Virus record (IMG/VR): IMGVR_UViG_3300032562_000004
Coordinates: 62,001-126,000 of that record
Reading direction: 5' to 3' (one strand)
Length of the DNA: 64,000 nt
From: a virus
Shown here: positions 28,682-38,620 of the stretch, one piece after another
Layout: each line of letters opens with the position of its first letter
Position numbering within the stretch: position 1 is the first letter of the stretch
Translations under genes and position numbers: made by a program
Notes under the pieces: generated by a model
What the model was told of the DNA's origin: nothing
What the model saw: the letters and a program-made list of their open reading frames with translations, nothing else
Databases searched by the model: none

Positions 28682-30310
28682 TTAATCATTCGTTTTTTTG
28701 GCTGCTCGCTGAGCCATTTCAGCTTCGTGTTCTTGATCCAATGGATTACCAGGTTGGCTTGGTACTTGTGACATCATCTGTTGTTGTGCCACATCATTCA
28801 TTACTCCAACTGGTAAACCAAGGCCAGCTTCTTTTTCTTCATCCATCTCAGTTTGCATCTCTTTAATTTCATCGTCTGTTAAACGGAGAACATTGCGTTG
28901 AATCCAAGATTGTGAGAAATAACGACCAGTATAAGCATCAACGGCACCTAATAACTGTAGGCGGTTGGTCATTAATTCTGCTTCTTTTAATTCGGTAAAG
29001 TTATTATCACGAATAAAATCGTAATGAATATCATCTTGAAAATACTTCCATTCTTCATTAGTACAAATACCTTTAAGAACACATTGCACACGAAGTGCTT
29101 GGTCAAACATATCGGTAAATTTACTACGGAGTTTTTCAACAAAACGTGAGAACTTAATTTCATCACGGGTAATTTCTGTTGAACGACCTAATGAGAAACC
29201 TGAAGATTCTGGATTTAATCGTGAGATAGGAACATTTAATGCTTTGTACAATTTCTTTTCAAAGTACTTAACATCTTCCAACTCACCTAAGTTTTGACCA
29301 CCCGGTAATGTTGCAATTTCTGTACCTTTTCCACCTTCACGGCGTGGCAACCAGAAATCTTCAAGCATAGAAAGGTGTTTACGGTCATCACGAACTTCAC
29401 CGGTATTTGAATCGTATACCAGTTTGTTCTTATATTTGACCATGATATCACGGAGGTATTGTTCTGCCTTTAACTTTGGAAGATTACCCACGTCAATATA
29501 AAAAATACGGCGTTCAGGAGCACGACTGATACGATAAATGACTGTGGCATCTTCAATCATCCTTAACTGGTTAAGTGGTTTGATTGCTTTGTGTAAGTAA
29601 GACAACACTACTGCACGGCGACTGTCCATCAGTCCAGAAACCACGGAGATGATGGAATCTGTTGTGATTCGTACACCTACTGGTCCAAAGTTTTGTGACG
29701 ATCCTGTAGTCACCTTGTCGTTATAAATGTAATATTCATTTACCACATTCATTACATCCACACCAGTGCGCTCATCCTTTTGTTTCTTGATTTCACGGAT
29801 TTTACGGAGTTTGCGTGGATCGATATAACGGAGTTCTTTGATACCAGAATTTGGTGATTCGTGGTCGATGATAATGTGGAAGAATAAACGACCATCAACA
29901 TAGTATCTACGGAACAAATCTTGTGCCATACTCTTGTAATTTAATAACCGAATAATGGTATCAAATTCTTTTTTAATGGCGTTTTTAATTTTTTCTGGTT
30001 GTTCTAGATTGTCTAATACCAGTTTGATTGTGTTACCATCATCATCTTCACAGATTGCTTCACCAACGATATCATCAATGGCTGATTCAATTTCGGGTTG
30101 CATTGCCATTTCACGATAACGAGAAATAAGTTCTACGTCATTTTTGGCGGTACCATCAAGATCAACATAAGTGCCATAATAGGCCGCAGAGGTAATGGTA
30201 AGAGCACCATCGTCATTTGATGGTGGTGAGAATGATTGTTGTGCTACCTGTTCTTCTTCGTCTTTAGCACGAGCAATCGTAAAACCGAAAAGAGAGAATT
30301 TATTTGCCAT
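28682..30310 (-). CDS. 20: Portal protein gp20
   Basis: A 542-residue portal vertex protein (T4 gp20: 524). It forms the 12-mer ring for DNA entry and the neck. Typical blocks are ELISRYREMAMQPEIESAID, MAQDLFRRYYVDGRLFFHII, YRISRAPERRIFYIDVGNLP and KALNVPISRLNPESSGFSLG. The C-terminus is Gln-rich. No strong Shine-Dalgarno is visible before its ATG. Confidence 0.97.
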   Translation of the reverse strand: MANKFSLFGFTIARAKDEEEQVAQQSFSPPSNDDGALTITSAAYYGTYVDLDGTAKNDVELISRYREMAMQPEIESAIDDIVGEAICEDDDGNTIKLVLDNLEQPEKIKNAIKKEFDTIIRLLNYKSMAQDLFRRYYVDGRLFFHIIIDHESPNSGIKELRYIDPRKLRKIREIKKQKDERTGVDVMNVVNEYYIYNDKVTTGSSQNFGPVGVRITTDSIISVVSGLMDSRRAVVLSYLHKAIKPLNQLRMIEDATVIYRISRAPERRIFYIDVGNLPKLKAEQYLRDIMVKYKNKLVYDSNTGEVRDDRKHLSMLEDFWLPRREGGKGTEIATLPGGQNLGELEDVKYFEKKLYKALNVPISRLNPESSGFSLGRSTEITRDEIKFSRFVEKLRSKFTDMFDQALRVQCVLKGICTNEEWKYFQDDIHYDFIRDNNFTELKEAELMTNRLQLLGAVDAYTGRYFSQSWIQRNVLRLTDDEIKEMQTEMDEEKEAGLGLPVGVMNDVAQQQMMSQVPSQPGNPLDQEHEAEMAQRAAKKTND

Positions 30311-30341
30311 CGTATTTTATTCCAATTCAAAAAAACATAAT

Positions 30342-30363
30342 GAAAGGAACCGTAGTCCCTTTC
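30342..30363 (-). terminator. Terminator after gp19
   Basis: GAAAGGGAC/GTTCCTTTC 9-bp stem (one G-T) with loop TACG, then after five bases a run of seven T on the minus strand. Located between gp19 and gp20. Confidence 0.85.
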
Positions 30364-30378
30364 GTATAATAGTATATA

Positions 30379-30927
30379 TTAAGCGTCTGTAGAGGCAGCA
30401 TTCGTCCAGTATTGGTATGCGAATGTTACACCGTATTCTTCGATGGTATCGTTTGAACCCCAATCTAAATCAATTGCAGCCATATCTAACGGGAACATAC
30501 CAACAAATTTGTATGTGTTAATTGCTTCGCCTGTTTTACCATACTGAATAACAGAAGCGTCAACTGAATAACTTGAAGGAGTACCAGCAGCGGCACTTCT
30601 TACGTTTCCTGCGTGACTATTAATAGAATTCATCCAAGACTCAACTGAATTACGGATTAAGAAATCTTCATCATTAATAATCTGCAATGTCCAGTCAGTA
30701 AATGTACGGTTACCAGCAAACTTTAATTCACGACCATAATAATAAACTGGAACTGTACCAACTGTTGAACCAGGTAACTGTGCTGATTTGGCCATAAACG
30801 TGAGTTTTTGACCAGCAGCAACGGAGTTATTAGCAAATGTTGGAAGGGTTAATGTTACTTGAAATAGATTAGGACGGGCACCGTCTCCAATCAGATTCGC
30901 TCTAAATTCTGCTACGTTGAAAGCCAT
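30379..30927 (-). CDS. 19: Tail tube protein gp19
   Basis: A 182-residue protein (T4 gp19: 163). MAFNVAEFRANLIGDGARPN, FMAKSAQLPGSTVGTVPVYY, YGRELKFAGNRTFTDWTLQI and IDLDWGSNDTIEEYGVTFAY are diagnostic tube-protein blocks. It polymerises on the baseplate hub to form the inner tube. Late octamer upstream and strong terminator downstream indicate its own abundant transcript. Confidence 0.96.
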   Translation of the reverse strand: MAFNVAEFRANLIGDGARPNLFQVTLTLPTFANNSVAAGQKLTFMAKSAQLPGSTVGTVPVYYYGRELKFAGNRTFTDWTLQIINDEDFLIRNSVESWMNSINSHAGNVRSAAAGTPSSYSVDASVIQYGKTGEAINTYKFVGMFPLDMAAIDLDWGSNDTIEEYGVTFAYQYWTNAASTDA

Positions 30928-30950
30928 TGTTTTCTCCTATATCGTTGTAT

Positions 30951-30958
30951 TATTTATC
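30951..30958 (-). promoter_or_regulatory. Late promoter of gp19
   Basis: GATAAATA on the minus strand, 24 nt before the gp19 ATG; fits NATAAATA. AGGAG follows. Confidence 0.55.
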
Positions 30959-30961
30959 TGA

Positions 30962-32737
30962 TTAAACACCAGCTTGTCCAACGACTTCACTAAATGCAAC
31001 ACCAGTTCTTACTGCAACAAAGTTCAATTGGATAAAGTTAATGGAACGGGCAGGTTTAATGTAAATATCACCAACAAATTGGTTAGCATCAACAACTTCT
31101 GGAGTATTGTTTGTAGAATCACAAACCACTTGGAAGTCATAGATACCACGGCGACCTTGTACATCTCTTAGGAATGGAGTTACCAAAGATACAAATTGTG
31201 CTTGTGTAAAGGCATCATTAAATTCAAACAATGAATATTGTGAAGCCGTAGCAATTGTTTTCTCAAGCACAATGAATAGTCTGCGAACATTGATACGGTC
31301 AAAAGCGGAAGGTTTGGATTGTAAAGTTTTGTCTCCGTACAATACTGTACCATTGCCAGGGAAAGTAACTACTGGATTAATACCTGCTGCATAAAGTGTA
31401 TCACGTTGAGATTTAGTAGGATTCCATGCCAACTTAACAACATTCTTCAAGTTACCACGGTTGAATCCAGCTGGTGAATACCATGGATCACGAATCGAAT
31501 CGGTGTATACACACAGACCAGCAGTATCACCATTTAATGGTATCCAACGATATACGTTGTTATACTTATCAAACATATACTTCCAACCTGAGTCAGCAAC
31601 TGCATATGATGTTGAACGAGCTAATGAAGTGTTCCATGTAGTAATATTTGCAACTTCGTTACCTGTTTGGTTAACAACAGCAGAAGAAGGAGGCGATACA
31701 AATGCCACACAATCTTTACGAGAATTGGCAATATTATCAATTACATATTGTTGAACAGTAGTATCAGCACCACCTGTAATTACCAACGAAATATCAACAG
31801 CATCAGCATTTTGGAATAATGAATAGGCATTTTCCAAATCAGCATCGGTTGGTTGTACATCAGTACCATTGGCCAAAGTAACATAGTTAGGACCAGTAGA
31901 AGCATTATTACCTAAAACGGCAAAACTGGTATTGGCTAAGTTGCGACCCCAATAATTTGTAGACTGAGTATTTGCAGTATTTGCATACTGTGGAGGATCC
32001 ATTACATAAATGTATTTGGAATTATTATAGATGTAGTTCTTATAGTAATTTGAGTTACCCAATGAATCTTTGGCATCAGCACCTTTGGACATGAATGGGA
32101 ATACTTCAAGAACGGTATTTTTGGCACCAGTGAATAAACCACCAGTATCAACCACAACCATGTGAATTTCATCGTTTGCGGCACCAGCTGCAGCAGCTTG
32201 TGCTGAAGTACCAGGAGCAGCATTAAAGTAAGAAGAAACTCCAACACCGTTTACGTTCCAAGAAGCAAACTGACTAGCAAGACCAGCATCAAGAACAGAA
32301 ACAGTTAATGAATTACCTAAAACTCCAGGGTAACGAGCAACAACAGGACCATAAGCATTAGCATTGGTCAAGTTTTGTAAATATTGTGCTTGAAAAACAT
32401 CTTTGTTAGGTACTTGAACAGTACTTGTTACCAAACCGGTAATAGGACTTACGTTTGAAGATGCGTTGTAAGCACTTGTATTAGCAGCACGAACTACTTG
32501 TAAATTATTACCATAAGCTAAGAAAGAAGCTGCGGTAAAAAATGAAGTATATGTGTTGGAGTCTGGATTACCAAAGTATTTTGCTAGAGTAATTTCGCTA
32601 TCAACACTAACGATTTTGTTTACTGGACCCCATACGAAGCTTCCAGCAAAAGCACCGGCCGTAGTTAGAACCGATGGAACGACTGTAGTTAAGTCGACTT
32701 CGGAAACATTTACGCCTGGAGAGATTTGAAATGCCAT
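30962..32737 (-). CDS. 18: Tail sheath protein gp18
   Basis: A 591-residue contractile sheath protein (T4 gp18: 659). The start MAFQISPGVNVSEVDLTTVV, the block VWGPVNKIVSVDSEITLAKY, FGNPDSNTYTSFFTAASFLA, and the C-terminal FVSLVTPFLRDVQGRRGIYD through INFIQLNFVAVRTGVAFSEV are family-typical. AAGGAG precedes the ATG. It sits directly upstream of gp19. Confidence 0.97.
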   Translation of the reverse strand: MAFQISPGVNVSEVDLTTVVPSVLTTAGAFAGSFVWGPVNKIVSVDSEITLAKYFGNPDSNTYTSFFTAASFLAYGNNLQVVRAANTSAYNASSNVSPITGLVTSTVQVPNKDVFQAQYLQNLTNANAYGPVVARYPGVLGNSLTVSVLDAGLASQFASWNVNGVGVSSYFNAAPGTSAQAAAAGAANDEIHMVVVDTGGLFTGAKNTVLEVFPFMSKGADAKDSLGNSNYYKNYIYNNSKYIYVMDPPQYANTANTQSTNYWGRNLANTSFAVLGNNASTGPNYVTLANGTDVQPTDADLENAYSLFQNADAVDISLVITGGADTTVQQYVIDNIANSRKDCVAFVSPPSSAVVNQTGNEVANITTWNTSLARSTSYAVADSGWKYMFDKYNNVYRWIPLNGDTAGLCVYTDSIRDPWYSPAGFNRGNLKNVVKLAWNPTKSQRDTLYAAGINPVVTFPGNGTVLYGDKTLQSKPSAFDRINVRRLFIVLEKTIATASQYSLFEFNDAFTQAQFVSLVTPFLRDVQGRRGIYDFQVVCDSTNNTPEVVDANQFVGDIYIKPARSINFIQLNFVAVRTGVAFSEVVGQAGV

Positions 32738-32789
32738 TTGTTATCTCCTTGATATTATGATTTATTTGGCAGTTAAGATACCATACAGA

Positions 32790-32797
32790 TATTTATG
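32790..32797 (-). promoter_or_regulatory. Late promoter of gp18
   Basis: CATAAATA on the minus strand, in the 71-nt gap between gp17 and gp18; fits NATAAATA. Confidence 0.5.
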
Positions 32798-32808
32798 ATA
32801 GGTCATAT

Positions 32809-34491
32809 TTAGAGATTTTTTATCATATCTTTAATAAAACCAGAATAAACTTCACCGCCATCTGCAAATTCCCACACATCACCATCAATAACTTCTAGTC
32901 CCGGTCTTTCCAAACCAGTTTCAATGATAGGTGCAGGTAGTGTTTCTTCATCCAACTGGTTCAAATTCTCCAGCTGAATTTGTTTACGAATGTCGTGGTT
33001 AACAATGTCTTTGAAATACTTTTGACCTGTTGCCCACGCAAACATAACTAAACCCATTACTAAGTCATCATTGTGGCCATCGTCTGCCTTAAATGATGTT
33101 TTGTCGGCCACAAAAGTGGTCAATTCAGAAATGGTATCAAAATCATTAACTATTAATTTATTACCTTCAATTAAAGTTTTAAGATTTGAACAACCAATTC
33201 GTTTTACAGCAACCGACATTTTGAGTCCTAATTGGACTCCTCTACCAAAACCACCTGATAATTGTTGTGGTTTTTTATTGCCCGTAAAGATTTTCATTAG
33301 ATTTTCATACTCTAAATCTTGATGAATAATATCTGCTACGGTTGGATTAGTATTAATTTCTATTAAAATGTAAGCATCATTATATAACCTAGCGGCATTA
33401 TAAATGACCGTTGGGAACAACATTGCAGACATAGAAGTACTACGATAACTAGCCACCTGCTTATAAGGAGTGGTAGATATATCTATTACAGAGAAAGCTT
33501 GAGCGTCCAGATTTCGACCTTCGGACACATCAACCACAAGCATATACATGTGGTCTTTGGTTGTTTCATCGTTACCTTTGATTGGTTGTTCATAAATTTT
33601 CATCATATCAAAATCAGCAATTGGTTCTTGATAAACCAACTGTTGCAATTTGGTACCAGAAATCAAAGTATTCGTAGAACCTAAAAACTCAGTTTCAAAT
33701 TCTTGACGGAACTGATGTTCTGATGTGTTACGGATTGTTTCTTCTTTCCATGCCTCATCACGACCTGGTACCATAGACCAATGAACTTCAAATGGTACAT
33801 AGTTGTTTTTCTTATTGATTGCGTCCGTCCAAATCTTATAGAACAGATTCATACCATTAGGAGTAGAAACAATAATAATCTTAGTTTTAGTACCAGCAGT
33901 AATAACTGGATAAACTGAGGTAAAGAAGTCTGTGGCTATGTTTGCTGGTACGAAAGCAAACTCGTCTAAAAATACAATGTTATACGAACCAGAACGAGCC
34001 GCTGAACTTGATGTGGAAGAAGCAACGATTACAGAACCGTTTTCTAATTCTACACGACCTTTGTTCCACTCAATCACACCTTGTTGTAACCACATAGGTA
34101 GATTTTCATAGGCCAACTGAAGTTTACCAAGAATGGCTCGAGCAGTTTCGCCTCGGTTAGCAAGAACGGCAACAGTCTGTGAATCTTGAAATAGAATAGT
34201 CCAAAGTAAATATGCCACCGTAGTGGTGGTTTTACCAACCTGACGAGGACATTTCATGATTGTAAAACGATTATTATTAAACGTTCTAATCATGTCTTCT
34301 TGAAAGTCATACATTTTAAAATCAGTTACACCTTCATCGAGTGTAATAATCTTAATGTATTTGGCAAAATAAATTGGATCTTTTGCGCACTTAATGTATT
34401 CTTGGACTTGTTCTTCCGTAAATTCAACCTGAACACCTACTCGTTTTAGTAGAGGGTTATCTCGGTAACTTTGTTTATTTTTTGTTGCCAT
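32809..34491 (-). CDS. 17: Terminase large subunit gp17
   Basis: A 560-residue packaging motor (T4 gp17: 610). ATPase Walker A CPRQVGKTTT (81-90), Walker B IVFLDEFAFV (171-180) with catalytic Glu176, coupling motif IVSTPNGMNLFYKIW, and the RNase-H-like nuclease aspartates in LVVDVSEGRNLDAQAF and DGHNDDLVMGLVM. No inserted intein or intron is visible. It overlaps gp16 by 17 nt. Confidence 0.97.
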   Translation of the reverse strand: MATKNKQSYRDNPLLKRVGVQVEFTEEQVQEYIKCAKDPIYFAKYIKIITLDEGVTDFKMYDFQEDMIRTFNNNRFTIMKCPRQVGKTTTTVAYLLWTILFQDSQTVAVLANRGETARAILGKLQLAYENLPMWLQQGVIEWNKGRVELENGSVIVASSTSSSAARSGSYNIVFLDEFAFVPANIATDFFTSVYPVITAGTKTKIIIVSTPNGMNLFYKIWTDAINKKNNYVPFEVHWSMVPGRDEAWKEETIRNTSEHQFRQEFETEFLGSTNTLISGTKLQQLVYQEPIADFDMMKIYEQPIKGNDETTKDHMYMLVVDVSEGRNLDAQAFSVIDISTTPYKQVASYRSTSMSAMLFPTVIYNAARLYNDAYILIEINTNPTVADIIHQDLEYENLMKIFTGNKKPQQLSGGFGRGVQLGLKMSVAVKRIGCSNLKTLIEGNKLIVNDFDTISELTTFVADKTSFKADDGHNDDLVMGLVMFAWATGQKYFKDIVNHDIRKQIQLENLNQLDEETLPAPIIETGLERPGLEVIDGDVWEFADGGEVYSGFIKDMIKNL

Positions 34492-34933
34492 CTTTAATTA
34501 ATTTTGCCAATTCTGTGGTTGAGCCAACAAAAATGGCTTTATCGATATTGGTACTAGAAGATGATTTTTCTTTCATACCAGACATTTCACGCATTTGCTT
34601 TTGTATATTTAGGAGTTCTTTATTGGCATCAACCACGTTTTTCAGTAGAGTACCATAAACTTCAAATGCTCTTGGGTGTTGTCCGGCTTTAGCAATGGTT
34701 AGAATTTCTTCCATTGCTTCTGTGCCTTGTTCAATTAGACCTTGAAGATTTTCTTTTGATTGTTGATAAGCATCAGTTAAATCTTGTTGTAGTTCTTCTT
34801 CAACATTTTCAGATTTAATTACTGGTAACACAGGATGTTTGTTTGTATTGGTATCATTAATACCAGAATCATTTAGAAATTCTTTTGGTGTTACATCAAA
34901 AATTTCTTCCATGGATTTTTCAAATTTGTTCAT
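34475..34933 (-). CDS. 16: Terminase small subunit gp16
   Basis: A 152-residue helical protein (T4 gp16: 164). Central coiled-coil LIEQGTEAMEEILTIAKAGQ, HPRAFEVYGTLLKNVVDANK and ELLNIQKQMREM are typical of the small-terminase family; the N-terminus is a disordered acidic segment. It regulates gp17 and recognises DNA for packaging. Confidence 0.92.
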   Translation of the reverse strand: MNKFEKSMEEIFDVTPKEFLNDSGINDTNTNKHPVLPVIKSENVEEELQQDLTDAYQQSKENLQGLIEQGTEAMEEILTIAKAGQHPRAFEVYGTLLKNVVDANKELLNIQKQMREMSGMKEKSSSSTNIDKAIFVGSTTELAKLIKDGNKK

Positions 34934-34959
34934 ATTAAATTCCGTATGTGCCTTTTACT

Positions 34960-35967
34960 TTAAGTATTTGGATAATAAGATGATATATTAGGTGTTTCTT
35001 CAATAATTGTGGTAACAGCATATGAAGTGTTTGCATTGGCAGTAGTTGGATTAGGCTCAATTATTATTTGAGCATAATTAATTGGATTTACTTGATAAGA
35101 ACCAAACACATAGTTAGCATTAGATGCTCGACCAATTACTGGCAAATCAGATACAAAATTACCTGAAACATCTGTTAATGTTAATTGATTATTATTCCAG
35201 TAAATAACTTTACCTGATGCGGTAGAAGTACCAGCAGAATAACCTTGATATACTACTTCACCAATCTGATATGTTCCAATTCCTGGTGAGGTCATATTGA
35301 ACACAATATTATCAGTTGATGAAATTGTATTAAGAATATTGGTGATAGAAGTTTTAATTAATCCTGTAGAACTAATATTACCATAAATGAAACCTTTAAC
35401 AGTAAAGTTAAGTGTCCAAATAATCATACGAGTTTCTACTGTATGTGCATCACCTTCATATTCAATTTCTTGATTTGCAGAATTTAAAATAATAGGAACT
35501 TCTTTAACTATTCCCATTTCAGGAATTAAATTTAATTTGATTGTATAATCTGGTGCAAAAAATGGAATAATATGTTCTACAATTTGAGTACCATCTTCAA
35601 TGTTACGAACATAAATGTATAAATTAAAATCAAAATTGTATGGTACTGGATTATATTGAGAAACTATACCTTCTGATGTTGAAGCAAAATTTTTAATGTT
35701 TGTGTTTTGTTTTCTGGTAGCATCATAAGTCATACCAGTCATTTCAAAAGACATTCTTGGTAATGTAGTTTGAATCTTTTTATCTAAATTTGGATCATCT
35801 TCAAGTCGCTTAACATACATCTCTTTGGCCGCATAAACAATTGGCACAAGCATACGTTGTGCTTCTGAATTATCAGGATTGTAACGCACTAAAGTAATGT
35901 TATCAAATAGGTTACCAAAACCTACAACTAACTTACGAATCACTCTATTGTATGTTGTATTTGCCAT
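34960..35967 (-). CDS. 15: Tail sheath stabiliser / completion protein gp15
   Basis: A 335-residue protein (T4 gp15: 272). The first 215 residues match the gp15 family: RKLVVGFGNLFDNITLVRYN, RMLVPIVYAAKEMYVKRLED, TLPRMSFEMTGMTYDATRKQ. About 90 extra residues at the C-terminus form a small beta module (GEVVYQGYSAG, TDVSGNFVSDLPVIGRASNA) also found in gp14, gp8 and the gp7-like protein here. Confidence 0.93.
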   Translation of the reverse strand: MANTTYNRVIRKLVVGFGNLFDNITLVRYNPDNSEAQRMLVPIVYAAKEMYVKRLEDDPNLDKKIQTTLPRMSFEMTGMTYDATRKQNTNIKNFASTSEGIVSQYNPVPYNFDFNLYIYVRNIEDGTQIVEHIIPFFAPDYTIKLNLIPEMGIVKEVPIILNSANQEIEYEGDAHTVETRMIIWTLNFTVKGFIYGNISSTGLIKTSITNILNTISSTDNIVFNMTSPGIGTYQIGEVVYQGYSAGTSTASGKVIYWNNNQLTLTDVSGNFVSDLPVIGRASNANYVFGSYQVNPINYAQIIIEPNPTTANANTSYAVTTIIEETPNISSYYPNT

Positions 35968-37124
35968 TAGATACTACCAAAAGGATTAGATTCAGATAAA
36001 TCCAAAATTGAATTTGCTGAAGTTGCCAAATAAGAGTTATCATAGTTCTCTTTCTTGGCAGGATTATTTAAAGGATCAAAACTAATCAATGTGTATTGTG
36101 CATTAGAAGAAGAACCATATACAAACTGGCCATCAATAAATTCACCAGCAATATTGTTTAATGATAATACATCTGTACTTTGTACCCACGATTGAACAAA
36201 ACCAAGTGCTGTAGCATTGGATTGTGTGGTATCTGGTGATTGATAGACCAATTCACCAACATTGTAATCGAGACCATTAGAACCTGATAATGGTGCAGAG
36301 AATGTAGTTACTGTACCTGATGTGGTGTTAGCAGTTTTAATTTGATATAAAGAACCAGAAATGATAACTTGTGTAATTGGTTGTTGAATGTATGTGGTGT
36401 TATTCATCACATAACTAAATGTATCTCCAACTTTCAAACTTTGTAAAATAGGAATTAATGTGGAGTCGGTAGTATTAATATTTAAATAACCATTATTATA
36501 TACTGCAGCAGACCAGTTAATAGGTTTATAAATGTGAAACAAACGACCATCCATATTCAAATGTGTGGTGTAACCAGAATCAGAAACAACAATATCAATA
36601 TCAGCAACACCAGTTTGAATAATTTCTTGTGAGTATTTGTATTTCTCTAGAACCAATTCATAAAAATATGGGTATTTTTTACCCAACATATTGAAGTCTT
36701 TATTGTGTTCTACAAATTTAATCTCAAATAATTCACCAACACCATTGGTAACTGGTACATATACTAAATCACCTTCTCGTGGTCTAGTAAAAGTATTCTG
36801 TGGAACTCTCTGTTGAAATGACCTGCGAGAACAGATTACATTCAAATCATCTTTAATTTCTAAACCAAATTTGGTAAATATATCACGCTGACCGATGTAA
36901 TCAGTTGGGTCAGAAGAAATATACATCTCCAATGGAAAAGCATCTTGAAATTTCTTGACTGGATCTTCACCATACAATAAATCACGAGCGGCATCATTGG
37001 AGTTAGGAAGGTAAAACGCATTAAATCCCATAATCTTAATGGATTCAACGATTAAATCTTCGATAACTCTTTGTTCTGGTTGTGCCGATTTACCGTAATT
37101 GTTAAAGTATTGGTTAATTCCCAT
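35967..37124 (-). CDS. 14: Neck protein gp14
   Basis: A 385-residue protein (T4 gp14: 256). The N-terminal block EQRVIEDLIVESIKIMGFNA, then DPTDYIGQRDIFTKFGLEIK and GDLVYVPVTNGVGELFEIKF, are typical. The C-terminal part contains the VYQS-type beta module (GELVYQSPDTTQ, GEFIDGQFVYGSSSNAQYTL). With gp13 it seals the filled head. Its stop overlaps the gp15 start region (TAATG). Confidence 0.93.
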   Translation of the reverse strand: MGINQYFNNYGKSAQPEQRVIEDLIVESIKIMGFNAFYLPNSNDAARDLLYGEDPVKKFQDAFPLEMYISSDPTDYIGQRDIFTKFGLEIKDDLNVICSRRSFQQRVPQNTFTRPREGDLVYVPVTNGVGELFEIKFVEHNKDFNMLGKKYPYFYELVLEKYKYSQEIIQTGVADIDIVVSDSGYTTHLNMDGRLFHIYKPINWSAAVYNNGYLNINTTDSTLIPILQSLKVGDTFSYVMNNTTYIQQPITQVIISGSLYQIKTANTTSGTVTTFSAPLSGSNGLDYNVGELVYQSPDTTQSNATALGFVQSWVQSTDVLSLNNIAGEFIDGQFVYGSSSNAQYTLISFDPLNNPAKKENYDNSYLATSANSILDLSESNPFGSI

Positions 37125-37125
37125 A

Positions 37126-37899
37126 TTAGTTCATCATAAATTCTACCGGGAGACTGTACATATCTTGCATCTGGCCTTCCAACATTTTAATTTCTTCAAC
37201 GGCTTCATCATATGTTTCTTTACCATTCAATGTCACGCCACCTGGAAGTTGTAACCCACCAAACTTCTTCATATTGTTTCCCCATGTTCTCTTGATAAGT
37301 GCTGTGGTGTATTGTTGAAGCCAACGGTCTTCCCAAACTTTAGTATAAACATCGGGGTTCACAGAAGCATAACATTCGGCAATAACTGTGGTACCTACCG
37401 GTGCTTCTTCGGCACCCCACGCCCAATCGATATACAACCGTTGCATGTGGCGGTTAAAACGAATAGGAACCTCTCCAGTGAACAATAGTTCTAGTGAACG
37501 TAAGTGTTGCATCGTCAAGGTATAATTGATGTATGATGCGGAGGTGAAGTCGTAGAGTTCGTTTAGACGTAATTGATATCTAAGGTCGAACATATTAACG
37601 GTTGCCTGAGAATCTGAAAGTGGAAATATACGAGTAACACCAATAATATCTAAAGCATTGTTGGCATTATCTTCAGCATCCGTCAGGTCCAGGTACATAT
37701 TGTCTATGTCCTGTTGCTGAATTTGTTTGATATAGTAGAACTTTTGTGTACCATCAAAATGATAATCCTGCCAAATTTTTATGGCGTCATCAACTCTATC
37801 TGAAATTTGGTCGGAGTCAACATTTATATCTATTACCGGAGCACCTAATCTGCGTAAGCAATAATCGATAAATTCTTGTCTTGTTGTTATAGCTGCCAT
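37126..37899 (-). CDS. 13: Neck protein gp13
   Basis: A 257-residue protein (T4 gp13: 309). RLGAPVIDINVDSDQISDRV, DDAIKIWQDYHFDGTQKFYY and MQRLYIDWAWG are family-typical. GAGGAT precedes the ATG. Its first 15 codons reappear in the HNH gene just upstream (35 of 45 nt identical), so this start was probably rebuilt when the endonuclease gene inserted. Confidence 0.94.
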   Translation of the reverse strand: MAAITTRQEFIDYCLRRLGAPVIDINVDSDQISDRVDDAIKIWQDYHFDGTQKFYYIKQIQQQDIDNMYLDLTDAEDNANNALDIIGVTRIFPLSDSQATVNMFDLRYQLRLNELYDFTSASYINYTLTMQHLRSLELLFTGEVPIRFNRHMQRLYIDWAWGAEEAPVGTTVIAECYASVNPDVYTKVWEDRWLQQYTTALIKRTWGNNMKKFGGLQLPGGVTLNGKETYDEAVEEIKMLEGQMQDMYSLPVEFMMN

Positions 37900-37900
37900 A

Positions 37901-38599
37901 TTATCCTCTACCTAAAACAAAGCCATGTGGCTCTTGTCCTTGAATAAAATATTTTTGTTGTTTTGTTAATGGGTTATGATACCATTTTTTACCTAAAGAA
38001 TTTTTTGGAGAGTTTAAAGACATTTTTTTACGTCTTTCTTCTGTGTGTTTTATTCCAGATAAAGATTGTTTAATTTTTTCTTTATGTTCTTTTGATTTTG
38101 ATTTTCCATAGTGTGGACATAATTCACCTTTTTTACCATACATAGGATTGTTTTGTCCTGATGAATCCCAATGTGAATCGGTTGCTATTTTAACCATATG
38201 GTTTCTATATTCTTCCGTTTTCCATTGTTGTTTTTTATAATCACTATATTCTTTTTTGGCCAAATCATAAAGTTTAGAGTTGATATATCTGAATTGTGTT
38301 CTTTCGGTCTTTCTTTTCATACCAACTAAAGCAGTCAACATCTTATACTTATATTGTCCCGTAACAAATTTAGGCAATAAAGCATGGCAAAGAAAGTGTT
38401 CCCGTGCAGTCAATAGTACGGTATCATTGTTTTTAGAGATACTTTGGGGAACGATATGGTGAGATTCCACATATACCGGAGCGGTCTTTTTGGTCCAACC
38501 ACGAGACAAAGCATTGTTTACAATAGAAAAATACCATTTATTGTATTTGTTCTGTAAGCAATAATCTTTAAATTGTTGTCTGGAAGTAACTGCCGCCAT
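37901..38599 (-). CDS. HNH homing endonuclease carrying a copy of the gp13 start
   Basis: A 232-residue protein. Residues 1-15 (MAAVTSRQQFKDYCL) copy the gp13 N-terminus (MAAITTRQEFIDYCL). The nuclease core follows: YVESHHIVPQSISKNNDTVL and LTAREHFLCHALLPKFV (HNH), then a basic linker and NUMOD3-type repeats (NNPMYGKKGELCPHYGKSKS, KEHKEKIKQSLSGIKHTEER) and a C-terminal GKKWYHNPLTKQQKYFIQG. It lies 1 nt before gp13 and uses the late promoter at 38621-38628. Confidence 0.92.
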   Translation of the reverse strand: MAAVTSRQQFKDYCLQNKYNKWYFSIVNNALSRGWTKKTAPVYVESHHIVPQSISKNNDTVLLTAREHFLCHALLPKFVTGQYKYKMLTALVGMKRKTERTQFRYINSKLYDLAKKEYSDYKKQQWKTEEYRNHMVKIATDSHWDSSGQNNPMYGKKGELCPHYGKSKSKEHKEKIKQSLSGIKHTEERRKKMSLNSPKNSLGKKWYHNPLTKQQKYFIQGQEPHGFVLGRG

Positions 38600-38620
38600 T
38601 GTAATCTCCTATGATGGAGG

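Noticed and set aside
32809-34491. Intein or intron in the terminase gene
   Set aside because: All motifs are in one frame and the length is normal for the family.
37126-38599. gp13 split by an intron
   Set aside because: gp13 has its own complete start after the HNH gene; the shared 15 codons are a duplication, so no splicing is needed.
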